Part shown: piece by piece, positions 36,908-45,069 of the stretch
How the letters are laid out: every line of letters begins with the position of its first letter
Numbering within the stretch: position 1 is the stretch's first letter
Source of the DNA: Ktedonobacter racemifer DSM 44963
Lineage (GTDB): Bacteria > Chloroflexota > Ktedonobacteria > Ktedonobacterales > Ktedonobacteraceae
NCBI RefSeq assembly: GCF_000178855.1
Contig: NZ_ADVG01000002.1
Location: 1,984,001 to 2,048,000, forward strand
Length of the DNA: 64,000 nt
Direction: 5' to 3'
Program-made: the position numbers and the translations under genes
Notes under the pieces: model-generated
The model's database searches: none
What the model was told of the DNA's origin: nothing
Seen by the model: the letters and a program-made list of their open reading frames with translations, nothing else

Positions 36908-37360
36908 TTACTGTTGCATAGGTGGCATGGGCTCGGGATAGTTAGCAAGCGGCTGTTCATACTGCTCAGCAGTAGAGCGCTGGTACTGATCTGCGGCTAC
37001 ATCTTGAGCGGAATCTGCGCTGGCTGCCTGTGGCTGCTGCACTTGATACCCCTGGCGATATGGCTGATAATAAGAGGTCGCCTGGTCCGGACTCTGATAG
37101 GGCTGATAGTATGGATTCTGGTAATCCTGTGGATTTGGCGGCGCTTGATTCTGCATAGGTGGACGGTAAGAGTTACGACCTGCGTTCGCGTTTTGAGTGA
37201 CGAGCGTAGCAATGAGGGCCACGACTCCCATGACCAGCAGCGTTAAGAAGAAAACATTAAAAGAGTGCATCGATACTAAAAAGATAAAAGGAATGACAAA
37301 AGGAAAGAAGAAGCGCCTACGCATACGGGGAGGTCGCCTGTAATTGTTGTTATACCACAT
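36908..37360 (-). CDS. Small membrane protein with Gln/Tyr/Pro-rich tail
   Basis: This 150 aa protein belongs to no family that I recognise. A basic N-terminus (NNNYRRPPRMRRRFFFP) leads to two membrane segments (FVIPFIFLVSMHSFNVFFL and LLVMGVVALIATLV). The last 95 residues are low complexity (QNPYYQPYQS, YYQPYRQGYQ). It is read from a single start with AGAATA-type spacing, and the ribosome site is weak. The layout echoes other tail-bearing proteins here, with the tail at the C-terminus. Confidence 0.6.
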   Translation of the reverse strand: MWYNNNYRRPPRMRRRFFFPFVIPFIFLVSMHSFNVFFLTLLVMGVVALIATLVTQNANAGRNSYRPPMQNQAPPNPQDYQNPYYQPYQSPDQATSYYQPYRQGYQVQQPQAASADSAQDVAADQYQRSTAEQYEQPLANYPEPMPPMQQ

Positions 37361-37693
37361 ACTCTATTCTCCAGTGGAACAGCAGCAAAGGCGACAGCCA
37401 CTACCTGATCGTCTAGCTACTCTTCTTCTATACGTTTCTCCTGACTACTCTCTTCTACGAAGAACGCACTCCCAGGGTTATGCTCAAGCAGAGGGGATAT
37501 TACGAACTGCTATATTTTCTCTGTCCAGATAAAGCATAGCAAGAGAAGGACACCCTGTCAAGGCAAATTTTGCCTACTTTCCTTGACAAAACCAGGGGGG
37601 GTCACTTAGAGTAAATATGTGTGCATATATAGAAGAGTTTATTTTATCGCATCAGCGATCAAGGCACATCGCTAGAAGTAGAGAAATAATTTA
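37361..37693. other. Divergent intergenic region
   Basis: It contains a palindrome GGCAAA-T-TTTGCC (37562-37574) 8 bp upstream of a plus-strand promoter (37583-37611). Nothing else was recognised. Confidence 0.55.
37562..37611 (+). promoter_or_regulatory. Promoter with adjacent palindrome, upstream of the MBL hydrolase
   Basis: The perfect -35 TTGACA (37583-37588) is 17 nt from the weak -10 TTAGAG (37606-37611). The palindrome GGCAAA-T-TTTGCC sits just upstream and could be an operator. Confidence 0.45.
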
Positions 37694-38425
37694 ATGAAGA
37701 TCAAGACACATGGAAAATACCTGGTACAACTGACCAAGCTGGGTATTTTTAATTGCTATTTTGTCCTCGAAGAGGATGGCCTCACCCTTATTGATACGAT
37801 GATTGCTGGCTCGGGTCAGCAAATCATTGACGCGGCACGCCAGCTGGGTAGGAATATTACGCGTATCTTGCTCACGCACGCCCATGGAGATCACGTTGGC
37901 TCACTTGATGAGCTGCATGCGGCGCTTCCCCAGGCAAAGATTATGCTGCTTGAGCGCGAGGCACGTTTGCTGGCTGGCAACAAAGAACTGGGGGCACATG
38001 AAGCCCAGGTTCCTCTCAAGGGAAGCTATCCAATCGTCACGACAAGGCCCACGCAGCTTCTGCGCGAGGGCGAGCATGTTGGCTCGCTGCGTGTGCTCGC
38101 GACCCCAGGTCATACACCAGGGCACGCCTCGTTTCTCGACGAACGCGATCAGACATTAATCGTAGGCGATGCCTTTCAAACTCTGGGTGGAACAGCGGCC
38201 GCTGGAACCATGCGCCTGCTCTTCCCCCTACCCGCGCTGGCAACCTGGCATAAGCTCACGGCGCTGGAGAGCGCACGCAAGCTGCGCTTCCAGGAACCCT
38301 CGCGCCTGGCAACTGGTCACGGATCAGTTCTGGAGAAACCACTACGCGCGATGGATGGCGCGATTGTGAGCCTGGCACAAGAAGTCGAGAAAGAGGCACT
38401 TCGCACCTCAATGAGCAAGGCCTAG
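37694..38425 (+). CDS. MBL-fold metallo-hydrolase
   Basis: The 243 aa protein has a metallo-beta-lactamase fold with metal ligands LTHAHGDHVG (about residue 58), TPGHTPGHASFLD (about 135), VGDAF (Asp, about 155) and ATGHG (about 215). The N-terminus FNCYFVLEEDGLTLIDTMI is typical of the glyoxalase II-like group. The substrate is unknown. The ribosome site is weak. The gene is a single unit with its own promoter. Confidence 0.88.
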   Translation: MKIKTHGKYLVQLTKLGIFNCYFVLEEDGLTLIDTMIAGSGQQIIDAARQLGRNITRILLTHAHGDHVGSLDELHAALPQAKIMLLEREARLLAGNKELGAHEAQVPLKGSYPIVTTRPTQLLREGEHVGSLRVLATPGHTPGHASFLDERDQTLIVGDAFQTLGGTAAAGTMRLLFPLPALATWHKLTALESARKLRFQEPSRLATGHGSVLEKPLRAMDGAIVSLAQEVEKEALRTSMSKA

Positions 38426-38474
38426 CCTGCCGAACCTAAACTTTTCTCAAGCTCATACGTAAAGACTGGTAGCC

Positions 38475-38514
38475 AGGATTCTACAGGATTCGCCGGGATT
38501 CACTGGGATTCAAA
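38475..38514. repeat. Four 10-bp phased direct repeats
   Basis: GGATTC recurs four times with exact 10 bp spacing (AGGATTCTAC, AGGATTCGCC, GGGATTCACT, GGGATTCAAA). It lies about 45 bp upstream of the small membrane protein gene. Spacing near one helical turn suggests a binding array. Confidence 0.6.
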
Positions 38515-38557
38515 AATATGCATCACCTTATGCTCGACGCGAAAGGAAAAGCGCAGA

Positions 38558-38911
38558 ATGCCTCAACAGATGTATCCACAAGATGATGAATATCGCGGCT
38601 ACCAGGCTAACGCCTATACAGATCAGCCAGCCAGCGAGCCGCAAAGCAGCCAGACCTATCAACCACCCAGCTATGACATGAGCGCCCAGAAGATTGGGCA
38701 GACACACTTCACCAGCAAGGGCGTATCTTCGGGGCAGCGCCTGGCCCTGGGCATTGTCTCTGTGGTCATGTTTGTACCCATCAGTGCGATTCTCTTGAGC
38801 GGCGGAGATGACCTCAACCCCATTTCCACCGTAGCCAGGCTGATCGGTCTTGGTATCATCTCACTCGCAGTTATCATTATCAATGTCGCCTTTAACTGGC
38901 GCCGATCCTGA
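38558..38911 (+). CDS. Small two-helix membrane protein with Gln/Tyr-rich N-terminus
   Basis: This 117 aa protein has a hydrophilic N-terminus (residues 1-60, rich in Gln, Tyr, Ser, Pro). Two membrane segments follow (LALGIVSVVMFVPISAILL and LIGLGIISLAVIIINVAFNW). There is no recognised family. AAAGGAAAAG precedes the ATG. Four phased 10-bp repeats lie upstream and a strong hairpin terminator downstream. Confidence 0.65.
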   Translation: MPQQMYPQDDEYRGYQANAYTDQPASEPQSSQTYQPPSYDMSAQKIGQTHFTSKGVSSGQRLALGIVSVVMFVPISAILLSGGDDLNPISTVARLIGLGIISLAVIIINVAFNWRRS

Positions 38912-38945
38912 TCGTCAGACAAAGAAGTTATAGCAAGCAAAAAGA

Positions 38946-38983
38946 AAGAAGGTTAAGAGCGGTTTGTCGCTCTTAACCTTCTT
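38946..38983. terminator. Bidirectional intrinsic terminator, 16-bp stem
   Basis: AAGAAGGTTAAGAGCG and CGCTCTTAACCTTCTT, loop GTTTGT region 6 nt; T-tracts on both strands. It separates two convergent genes. Confidence 0.8.
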
Positions 38984-38994
38984 TTGGTTGTGTC

Positions 38995-40104
38995 CTAGAG
39001 TTGCCACACCTTAGCATTGCTAAAGTTAGCCTCAGTAATTAAGGCATCGTTGTCAACCGCAACTCCCACCTGGCCATGAGAGTAGGTGCTATCCGTGGCC
39101 TGGCCAATCTGCTGACCATCGGCGAAGAACTTAAATGAGTTCCCCTGTGCCGTTACGCCCAGGCGAATGGGCTTAGTTATGCTAAAGTTATCCACGTTGC
39201 CGGTAATAATCTTTTTCGTATGGGATGACGTGCTATAGCTATAGAAGCCAAATGAGCCATCATAGAAGACCAGGAAAAGGTAGTAGTTCTGCTGATCTTC
39301 GTCCCCACGGAAGACGAGTCCACCTGCATTACCAATGAAGTTCTGCATCGTTGCTTCAAAAGAAAAGTCGGTATAGTTTGTGCTCTTAGCAGAACAGGTC
39401 ACAAACGTACTGGTCTTCGTTTCTGAGGCATGATACATACTATTGCTGAACGAGCAATATTTATCAGACATCCAACCATGCGCAGGATTGTTACCGCTCA
39501 ACGAATCATTGAGTATCAGCTTGCTACTAAAAGGGAAGTGCGACGCCATATAGGTCGCAGTCGCCTGGACATTCGCTGTGGCTTTGGCACCTTGCGCCTG
39601 GGCCGTGGCCGTGGCATGCGCATTGCCCTGAGATGTATTGTACGCCGATGCGCTAAAGATACCAATACCAGCCAGCACAACAACGACCGCCAGTATGATC
39701 AGGGCGATTTTCCCGCCCGATGACCCTTTCTTTTGTGGTGGTGGTACAAAGCCTTGTTGTGGATAGCCTTGATTCACAGGAGGATAGCCAGGATAGCTCG
39801 GTCCTGGCTGCACCGGAGGCGCCTGGTACCCCTGAGCTGACGGCGAGACATAAGTAGGATCATTATATCCTGCACCACTTATCCCAGGCTGCGAAGGATA
39901 CGCGGGCGAACTGTTCGGATTTGGGACAGGGGGATAGGATGGCGTCGAAGGCGCGTATGGATTGTAAGGCTGTTGCGATTGATAGGGATCAGACGGTCCC
40001 GGAGGTGGCGGCGGCGGCGCACCATAATTTGTGGGACCATACGGTGTATTGGGAGGTGGCATTCCACCCGGGTTGTTACCTGGCGCGTTGGGATCGTAAG
40101 CCAT
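38995..40104 (-). CDS. Single-pass membrane protein with Pro-rich tail and LamG/DUF1080-like outer domain
   Basis: The 369 aa protein starts MAYDPNAPGNNPGG, chosen because AAAAGGAG is just upstream. Residues 1-125 are Pro/Tyr/Gly/Gln-rich. One membrane segment follows (KIALIILAVVVVLAGIGIFS). The C-terminal 180 residues form a beta-sandwich-like domain (FSFEATMQNFIGNAGGLVFR, NYYLFLVFYDGSFGFYSY, VGVAVDNDALITEANFSN) as in concanavalin-like/DUF1080 proteins. This suggests carbohydrate binding outside the cell, which is not proven. Confidence 0.72.
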   Translation of the reverse strand: MAYDPNAPGNNPGGMPPPNTPYGPTNYGAPPPPPPGPSDPYQSQQPYNPYAPSTPSYPPVPNPNSSPAYPSQPGISGAGYNDPTYVSPSAQGYQAPPVQPGPSYPGYPPVNQGYPQQGFVPPPQKKGSSGGKIALIILAVVVVLAGIGIFSASAYNTSQGNAHATATAQAQGAKATANVQATATYMASHFPFSSKLILNDSLSGNNPAHGWMSDKYCSFSNSMYHASETKTSTFVTCSAKSTNYTDFSFEATMQNFIGNAGGLVFRGDEDQQNYYLFLVFYDGSFGFYSYSTSSHTKKIITGNVDNFSITKPIRLGVTAQGNSFKFFADGQQIGQATDSTYSHGQVGVAVDNDALITEANFSNAKVWQL

Positions 40105-40943
40105 AAACCGGATTCTCCTTTTGAAAGTTGAACGACAAGCGATGAAATAGCTTGATAAAAACAGAAATATGAAAAAGAGGACACAATACAATCTTGTGAA
40201 TAGATCTATTCAATCAATTACCTATTATAAAACAAAAGTCCAATAGGCATGGGATTTCTCTTCCAATAGTAAGATATAACCGCACGCTACGCTATAAACT
40301 AGTTCACAAAAACCGTTCCTCATATGTAGAGATATCTACCTCAAAACTTCTCGCCACTTCGTGGCTCGCAGGGTCAGATTGTGTGATGGCAGGGCTGGCT
40401 TCGCCAGCCCTGCCATCACACAATCTGACCCTGCGAAGCGTCGCAGACGCTGAGAACAGCGCGTAGGGGGAACTTCCTTTCGGAGTCTTATATGGTAAAC
40501 GCTGAAGCACTTTTTCTAGAGACTCAGGCGACCGCCTCGATCTATATAAAGAGAATATCTGCATAAATATCAAAGCGGGCGAGGCTACTTACTAGAGACG
40601 TAGGAGCGGCAGGTTATGCTCTTTACATAGAAGGTAGAGCCTATTATAATCGTAAACGTACTTACACATGGGCACACGTGAAAATAGAATTTTCCAATAG
40701 CGCTCTTTATGAGCAACGTACTTTCACCTTGTAAAAACAAGCACCATCCTACAAAACCGTAGTAAAGTCGCGTTAACTAATAGTAGGGGAATACAAGCTT
40801 GAGATATCGTTAAAAACAGGGGAAATTCACCAGATAACGCCGCCAGATCGCATGCAGTGGGAAGTGGATGGGTGTAGATAACGCGAGTAGAGGAGGGAGA
40901 GGGCTCCCGCAAAACATGCAGAAGAGGAAAGACGTATTTTATT
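40105..40943. other. Large divergent intergenic region with the 33-bp palindrome
   Basis: This 840 bp separates two divergent genes. It holds the head motif and 33-bp palindrome (40347-40435) and a further small hairpin GCGTC-GCA-GACGC (40437-40449). The rest is A/T-rich and without a gene that I can support; short frames on the minus strand run through the palindrome. Confidence 0.65.
40347..40435. repeat. Head motif plus 33-bp perfect palindrome in a divergent promoter region
   Basis: The head CTTCTCGC-CAC-TTC-GTG-GCTCG (40347-40368) runs into arms 40367-40399 and 40403-40435 with loop TTC. No gene ends within 500 bp on either side, so it is not a gene terminator. Confidence 0.92.
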
Positions 40944-42989
40944 ATGGCTGAAGGCAACTCTCGTGTAGGCCAGCGTATAGGCGATTACCGGCTCACACGG
41001 TTAATGGGCGAGGGAGGCTTCGCCCAGGTCTACCGTGGAGAACATATACAGACCCAGGAACTCGTCGCAATTAAACTGCTTCACACACTACCTGGACAAC
41101 TTGATGAAGCTCAAATTCGCAAATTCTATAAAGAAAGCCGTATTGTTACCAGCCTGCGCCATCCACATATCGTCAAGGTCCAACGTTTCGGCGTAGATGA
41201 AAGAACACCATATCTCATTATGGAGTTTCTGCCCTATGGTACGTTACGCAGACGCCATCCAGAAGGCAGTATCCTTAAACCAACCCTGATCTACTCCTAT
41301 CTGGAAAAGATTGCCGATGCCCTCGACTATGCCCATAGCCAGGGTATTGTCCATCGCGACGTCAAACCAGAGAATATCTTACTCAATCGCCGAGGTGAGC
41401 TGATCCTCAGTGATTTTGGCATTGCCTTTATCAGCCACCATAACGCCGAGATCAGCCAGTTGAGTATGCCCGGATTGGCAGGTACCTATTTCTATATGGC
41501 ACCTGAACAATGGATGGAGAAACCAACCTACGCCAGTGACCAGTACTCACTCGCGCTCACCGTCTATGAATGGCTATGCGGCGAGCGCCCCTACCGTGGA
41601 AACCCTGGCTCGCTCCTCCTCCAGCACCTCAATGTCATTCCCCCCTCTCCAAGGGCACGCAATCCTATGATTAGCACGGCCGTAGAAGAGGTCATTATGA
41701 AGGGACTCGCGAAAGATCCCAATCAACGCTACGCGACAGTGCAGGAGTTCGCGCGTGCCTTTGGAGAGGCCTCCGGTCTGAATATAACGACGCCCGCAAG
41801 CGTCCATCATACCTCTCTTATCAACCGCCAACACCAGGAAGAGGTCGCGTCACATGAGACTCAGAGACTGAGTCTGCCACAGTCCAAACCGCCTCTCTCT
41901 GACCTGGCACGCTCAACGAAAGATTTTGAACACATCAAAAAGCGTGTGACACAGAACACAAAAGCCCAGCTAGCCAATCTCACCCGGCGCAATGTGCTGC
42001 TTGGTCTGGCGGGCGCCGCCTTTGTCGCAAGCGCGGGCAGTATTTTCTTCTTTAGCCATCAAACCACGCCTCCCCCAGCTCAATCGAAGACGCCTACCAA
42101 TACTCCTGGATACGTTTTGCGCACATTCGCGCTGGACGCGACTGCGCTGGCCCTAAGCTGGTCTCCCAAAGGGACCTATCTCGCCTCCGGCTGCGCCAAT
42201 GGCACAGTTAATGTCTGGGAGACACAGACAGGCAAGCGCATCACAAGCTACCGCCAACACACACGGAGAGTAAATGCGGTCGCCTGGTCGCCTGATGAAC
42301 GCTTCCTGGCCTCCGCCAGCGACGATAGTACTGTTCATGTCTGGAATCCCTTGAGTGGTAAGCTTACACAGAAGTATACCGGACATAGTGAAGCCGTCAG
42401 CGCGCTCTCGTGGTCGCCCGATGGGCAGACACTGGCCTCGGGCAGCAAAGATACCACTATCCAGCTCTGGGAGCCAATCAGTGGTAATCTCCTCGAACGT
42501 TACGAAGGACATGCCCATGGCATCTCCGCGCTGGCATGGTCACCTCAAGGCGCACAAATTGCCTCCTCCGCCCTGAACGAGAATAGCGTTGTCATCTGGG
42601 AAGTGGCAAGCAAGCAGGCAGTCATCAACCACCAGCATAGCGACTCAGTGCTTGCGCTGAGCTGGTCCCCTCATGGAAATTACCTGGCATCCGGTGGCAA
42701 AGATAGCCAGGTACATGTCTGGAGTATTGTCAGCGGTGAGAAAGCCAGAGTCTATACTGGACATAGAGGCAATGTCAATGCCATTGCCTGGTCATCGACG
42801 GAGACCGCCATCGCCTCGGGAGGCGATGATCGCACGATCCAGATCTGGCCGCCCTTCGAGGGCGATAGGCTCTATACTAATATTTTGCAGACAACCACAT
42901 ATGGCCTGGCCTGGTCGCCCACAAGCGGAACCACAATCGCGTCCGGTGGAGATGATAAACAGGTGAAGATCTGGCGCGCCATAAAGTGA
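40944..42989 (+). CDS. Membrane-anchored Ser/Thr protein kinase with WD40 propeller
   Basis: The 681 aa protein has an N-terminal Hanks-type kinase: glycine loop MGEGGFAQVYRG (22-33), Lys44, IVHRDVKPENILL with Asp139, and DFGIAF with Asp157. A linker of about 80 residues follows. One membrane segment is at about 350 (VLLGLAGAAFVASAGSIFFF). Seven WD40 repeats fill residues 390-681 (for example VNAVAWSPDERFLASASDDS, VSALSWSPDGQTLASGSKDT). The likely role is a sensor kinase with the propeller outside the cell. A lipoprotein gene follows 89 bp downstream. Confidence 0.9.
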   Translation: MAEGNSRVGQRIGDYRLTRLMGEGGFAQVYRGEHIQTQELVAIKLLHTLPGQLDEAQIRKFYKESRIVTSLRHPHIVKVQRFGVDERTPYLIMEFLPYGTLRRRHPEGSILKPTLIYSYLEKIADALDYAHSQGIVHRDVKPENILLNRRGELILSDFGIAFISHHNAEISQLSMPGLAGTYFYMAPEQWMEKPTYASDQYSLALTVYEWLCGERPYRGNPGSLLLQHLNVIPPSPRARNPMISTAVEEVIMKGLAKDPNQRYATVQEFARAFGEASGLNITTPASVHHTSLINRQHQEEVASHETQRLSLPQSKPPLSDLARSTKDFEHIKKRVTQNTKAQLANLTRRNVLLGLAGAAFVASAGSIFFFSHQTTPPPAQSKTPTNTPGYVLRTFALDATALALSWSPKGTYLASGCANGTVNVWETQTGKRITSYRQHTRRVNAVAWSPDERFLASASDDSTVHVWNPLSGKLTQKYTGHSEAVSALSWSPDGQTLASGSKDTTIQLWEPISGNLLERYEGHAHGISALAWSPQGAQIASSALNENSVVIWEVASKQAVINHQHSDSVLALSWSPHGNYLASGGKDSQVHVWSIVSGEKARVYTGHRGNVNAIAWSSTETAIASGGDDRTIQIWPPFEGDRLYTNILQTTTYGLAWSPTSGTTIASGGDDKQVKIWRAIK

Positions 42990-43078
42990 ACGCAACGAAT
43001 TAGAAGAGTAGACCGCAAGGGCGAGCCGTTTAGCATAGAGAGAATATAGTAGAGCGCGAACAAGGCAGCGGAGGAATC

Positions 43079-44260
43079 ATGTATAGAGAGGTCCGAGAGA
43101 ATCAGCGTAGACATACTAACTCACATAGACAACCCTTTGCCGGATTCGTGCTCAGCCTGTTTCTCCTCCTGCTCCTCGCCAGTTGTGGAAGCGCCCAGGC
43201 AGCTACAACCACGACGGGTACACAACACATCGTTAAGCGCAATGTGCCAGCAACCACAAAAACGATTGCCCTGGGCACACAGCCTTGCCCCACAACCGCT
43301 GCCTCAACGGATTACTGGAACGCCGTTGTTGGCATTCAACGTGAACAGAACAACATCGCGAAAGTCTCGTGCGGACACCTGGAGGGGAACGATACCCTGC
43401 AAGCCCTGGTCGAGGTCGACTACAACGGCGCAAGCGGGGGCGTCAAAGATATTTATGTGTATGACCAGGTCACAGGTCCGGCCCCCACAAAGATTCTGGA
43501 ACTCAAAGCACTCTACCAGGGCGACGCCCGCATCAGTGGCTATAATACCGTTATCACCCGCGAGGTAGACTGGAACTCCAGCATCAATAAAGGCCAGTCT
43601 TCGGATTCGGTCCAGCCTGACCTGTATCGCGAGTTCAAATGGGCGCCGGGCGCGAATGGCATGTTGCCCGTCGCGTTTCGTGGCTTCTATCCTGACCTGA
43701 CGCGCTACCAGGCAGAAACTGATCAACAGCAGGTGAGTAGAGGCAGAGAGCAGTGGAAGCTGGATCCGCGCCAGGTTGCGCAACACATGGCCAGCAACCT
43801 GTTAAACTGGTCAGGAGCAAGTCAAGCTCGCATCCTGAAGCAGCAAGGGATAGATGCCACAGTAAGCCTGAAGAACGCGGGACAGGATGGCGGTACGATT
43901 ACTGTCACCTTGAGCCGCCTGGAGGGCCGATCTGATGGCATCTGGCTCGTAACCCAGGTCGACAGCGATGCTCTACTCATAACCCAACCCACGCCCCTGG
44001 ACCACCTCGCGCGCAACTTTACGCTCACAGGCAAGGGCCCAAACGGCGTCAGCGGCCAGGTAAAGGTCTTCGATCACCTGTACAGCGAAATTGGTAGTGC
44101 CAGCACCACGAGCGCCGGAAATAGTAGCACAACCTTTCACGCCACCATTAGCTATACCCCTACCTTCGATAAAGGGAGCGAAGATGGCATCCTCGCCCTC
44201 TTTGTGCGAAAAGGTAACGCTATCCAAGAGGCAGTCATGTTTAAAGCCTTGCTTGGCTAG
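43079..44260 (+). CDS. Lipoprotein with C-terminal Gmad2-like domain
   Basis: The 393 aa protein has the lipoprotein signal FVLSLFLLLLLASCGS with the lipid Cys. The middle part (residues 70-290) has no recognised family. The last 95 residues (LARNFTLTGKGPNGVSGQVK to FVRKGNAIQEAVMFKALL) resemble the Gmad2 immunoglobulin-like domain. GGAGG precedes the ATG. It is just downstream of the WD40 kinase, so an outside partner or ligand of that kinase is possible (inference). Confidence 0.72.
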   Translation: MYREVRENQRRHTNSHRQPFAGFVLSLFLLLLLASCGSAQAATTTTGTQHIVKRNVPATTKTIALGTQPCPTTAASTDYWNAVVGIQREQNNIAKVSCGHLEGNDTLQALVEVDYNGASGGVKDIYVYDQVTGPAPTKILELKALYQGDARISGYNTVITREVDWNSSINKGQSSDSVQPDLYREFKWAPGANGMLPVAFRGFYPDLTRYQAETDQQQVSRGREQWKLDPRQVAQHMASNLLNWSGASQARILKQQGIDATVSLKNAGQDGGTITVTLSRLEGRSDGIWLVTQVDSDALLITQPTPLDHLARNFTLTGKGPNGVSGQVKVFDHLYSEIGSASTTSAGNSSTTFHATISYTPTFDKGSEDGILALFVRKGNAIQEAVMFKALLG

Positions 44261-44278
44261 CCTGCGTTCACACAACAT

Positions 44279-44668
44279 TTACTCGACAAACCAGGTTCTC
44301 GTAATCAGGCCGTCTGCGACCTCATACATGACAATGGAGCGGACAGAGGGGCCATCCACCAGACCTTCTACCTCCTCCTCATCAATGATGAGATTCTCCG
44401 AGGTAATACGCCTGGTTATATGTGCATGCAAATGTGGACACTCAGTAAAGAGCTTGGCATAGGAGAGGCGCAACGCCTCCAGGCCCTCGTCAAGTATCTG
44501 CCCACCAGGATGCAAAGCTACCATTACAGTAGGACTGTAACACGCCAGGAAAGCCTCCAGGTCATGGGCATTATACGCCTGTAACTGGCGATCAACGACA
44601 TCCTGCGCCGTCATCGTCTCTAAATCTAAACCTAAACCTAAACCTAAACCTATGCCTTGTTGCTTCAT
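44279..44668 (-). CDS. SnoaL/NTF2-like protein with hexanucleotide-repeat N-terminus
   Basis: The 129 aa protein has an NTF2-like fold of the SnoaL/ketosteroid-isomerase group (QDVVDRQLQAYNAHDLEAFL, YSPTVMVALHPGG, IVMYEVADGLITRTWFVE). The function is unknown. The N-terminal extension GIGLGLGLGLDLE is encoded by tandem TTTAGG-type hexamers (44630-44655). The start upstream of them has GAGG 8 nt away, so the repeat is probably translated. A later Met, after the repeat, is the alternative. Confidence 0.75.
   Translation of the reverse strand: MKQQGIGLGLGLGLDLETMTAQDVVDRQLQAYNAHDLEAFLACYSPTVMVALHPGGQILDEGLEALRLSYAKLFTECPHLHAHITRRITSENLIIDEEEVEGLVDGPSVRSIVMYEVADGLITRTWFVE
44630..44655. repeat. 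Hexanucleotide (CCTAAA/TTTAGG) microsatellite inside the SnoaL-like gene
   Basis: Four to five copies of CCTAAA in tandem, plus variant units. Changes in copy number keep the frame (two residues per unit, Gly-Leu). Confidence 0.75.
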
Positions 44669-45069
44669 GCTAAAACCTCAATTGAATAAAATAATACCAT
44701 GGTCCTATGCTATTATATTCTGCCGATGTACGCAACTTTTACCACCAATTATGTCCATTGGCAGAGTTAAATAGAGACAGTTTCAGTTTCTATAAATATG
44801 TATACAAACTATATATTTCTATGCTATACTTCGATACATCTCATCTTTATGAGTGTAAATATTTTTCTCTTTTGATTCTATATTATTATTATTTTTTCAC
44901 TCACAGCACCTTGCATCTCCCTGATGGGCGCAGGGAATATGTAATACCTTCTCTCCTTAAATGAGAGAGAGCTTCCTAATATCTCTCCCTGACTCCGCTA
45001 ATGCACCAGTTATGAGTGAAGCAAAACGTCCAGCCGATGAGAACGGCCTGGATTGAGGAAAAAAACAGT
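44669..45069. other. A/T-rich intergenic region
   Basis: 44700-44910 is much richer in A and T than its neighbours. A reading frame at 44707-44964 has no ribosome site and a Tyr/Phe/Leu-rich low-complexity product, so I do not call it a gene. No repeat family member is present. Confidence 0.6.

Noticed and set aside
40304..40957. Two short minus-strand frames in the 40.1-40.9 kb spacer
   Set aside because: The first runs through the 33-bp palindrome and the second overlaps the kinase start. Neither has a ribosome site or a recognisable product.
44707..44964. 85 aa open frame in an A/T-rich spacer
   Set aside because: No ribosome site, a Tyr/Phe/Leu-rich low-complexity product, and composition explains it.
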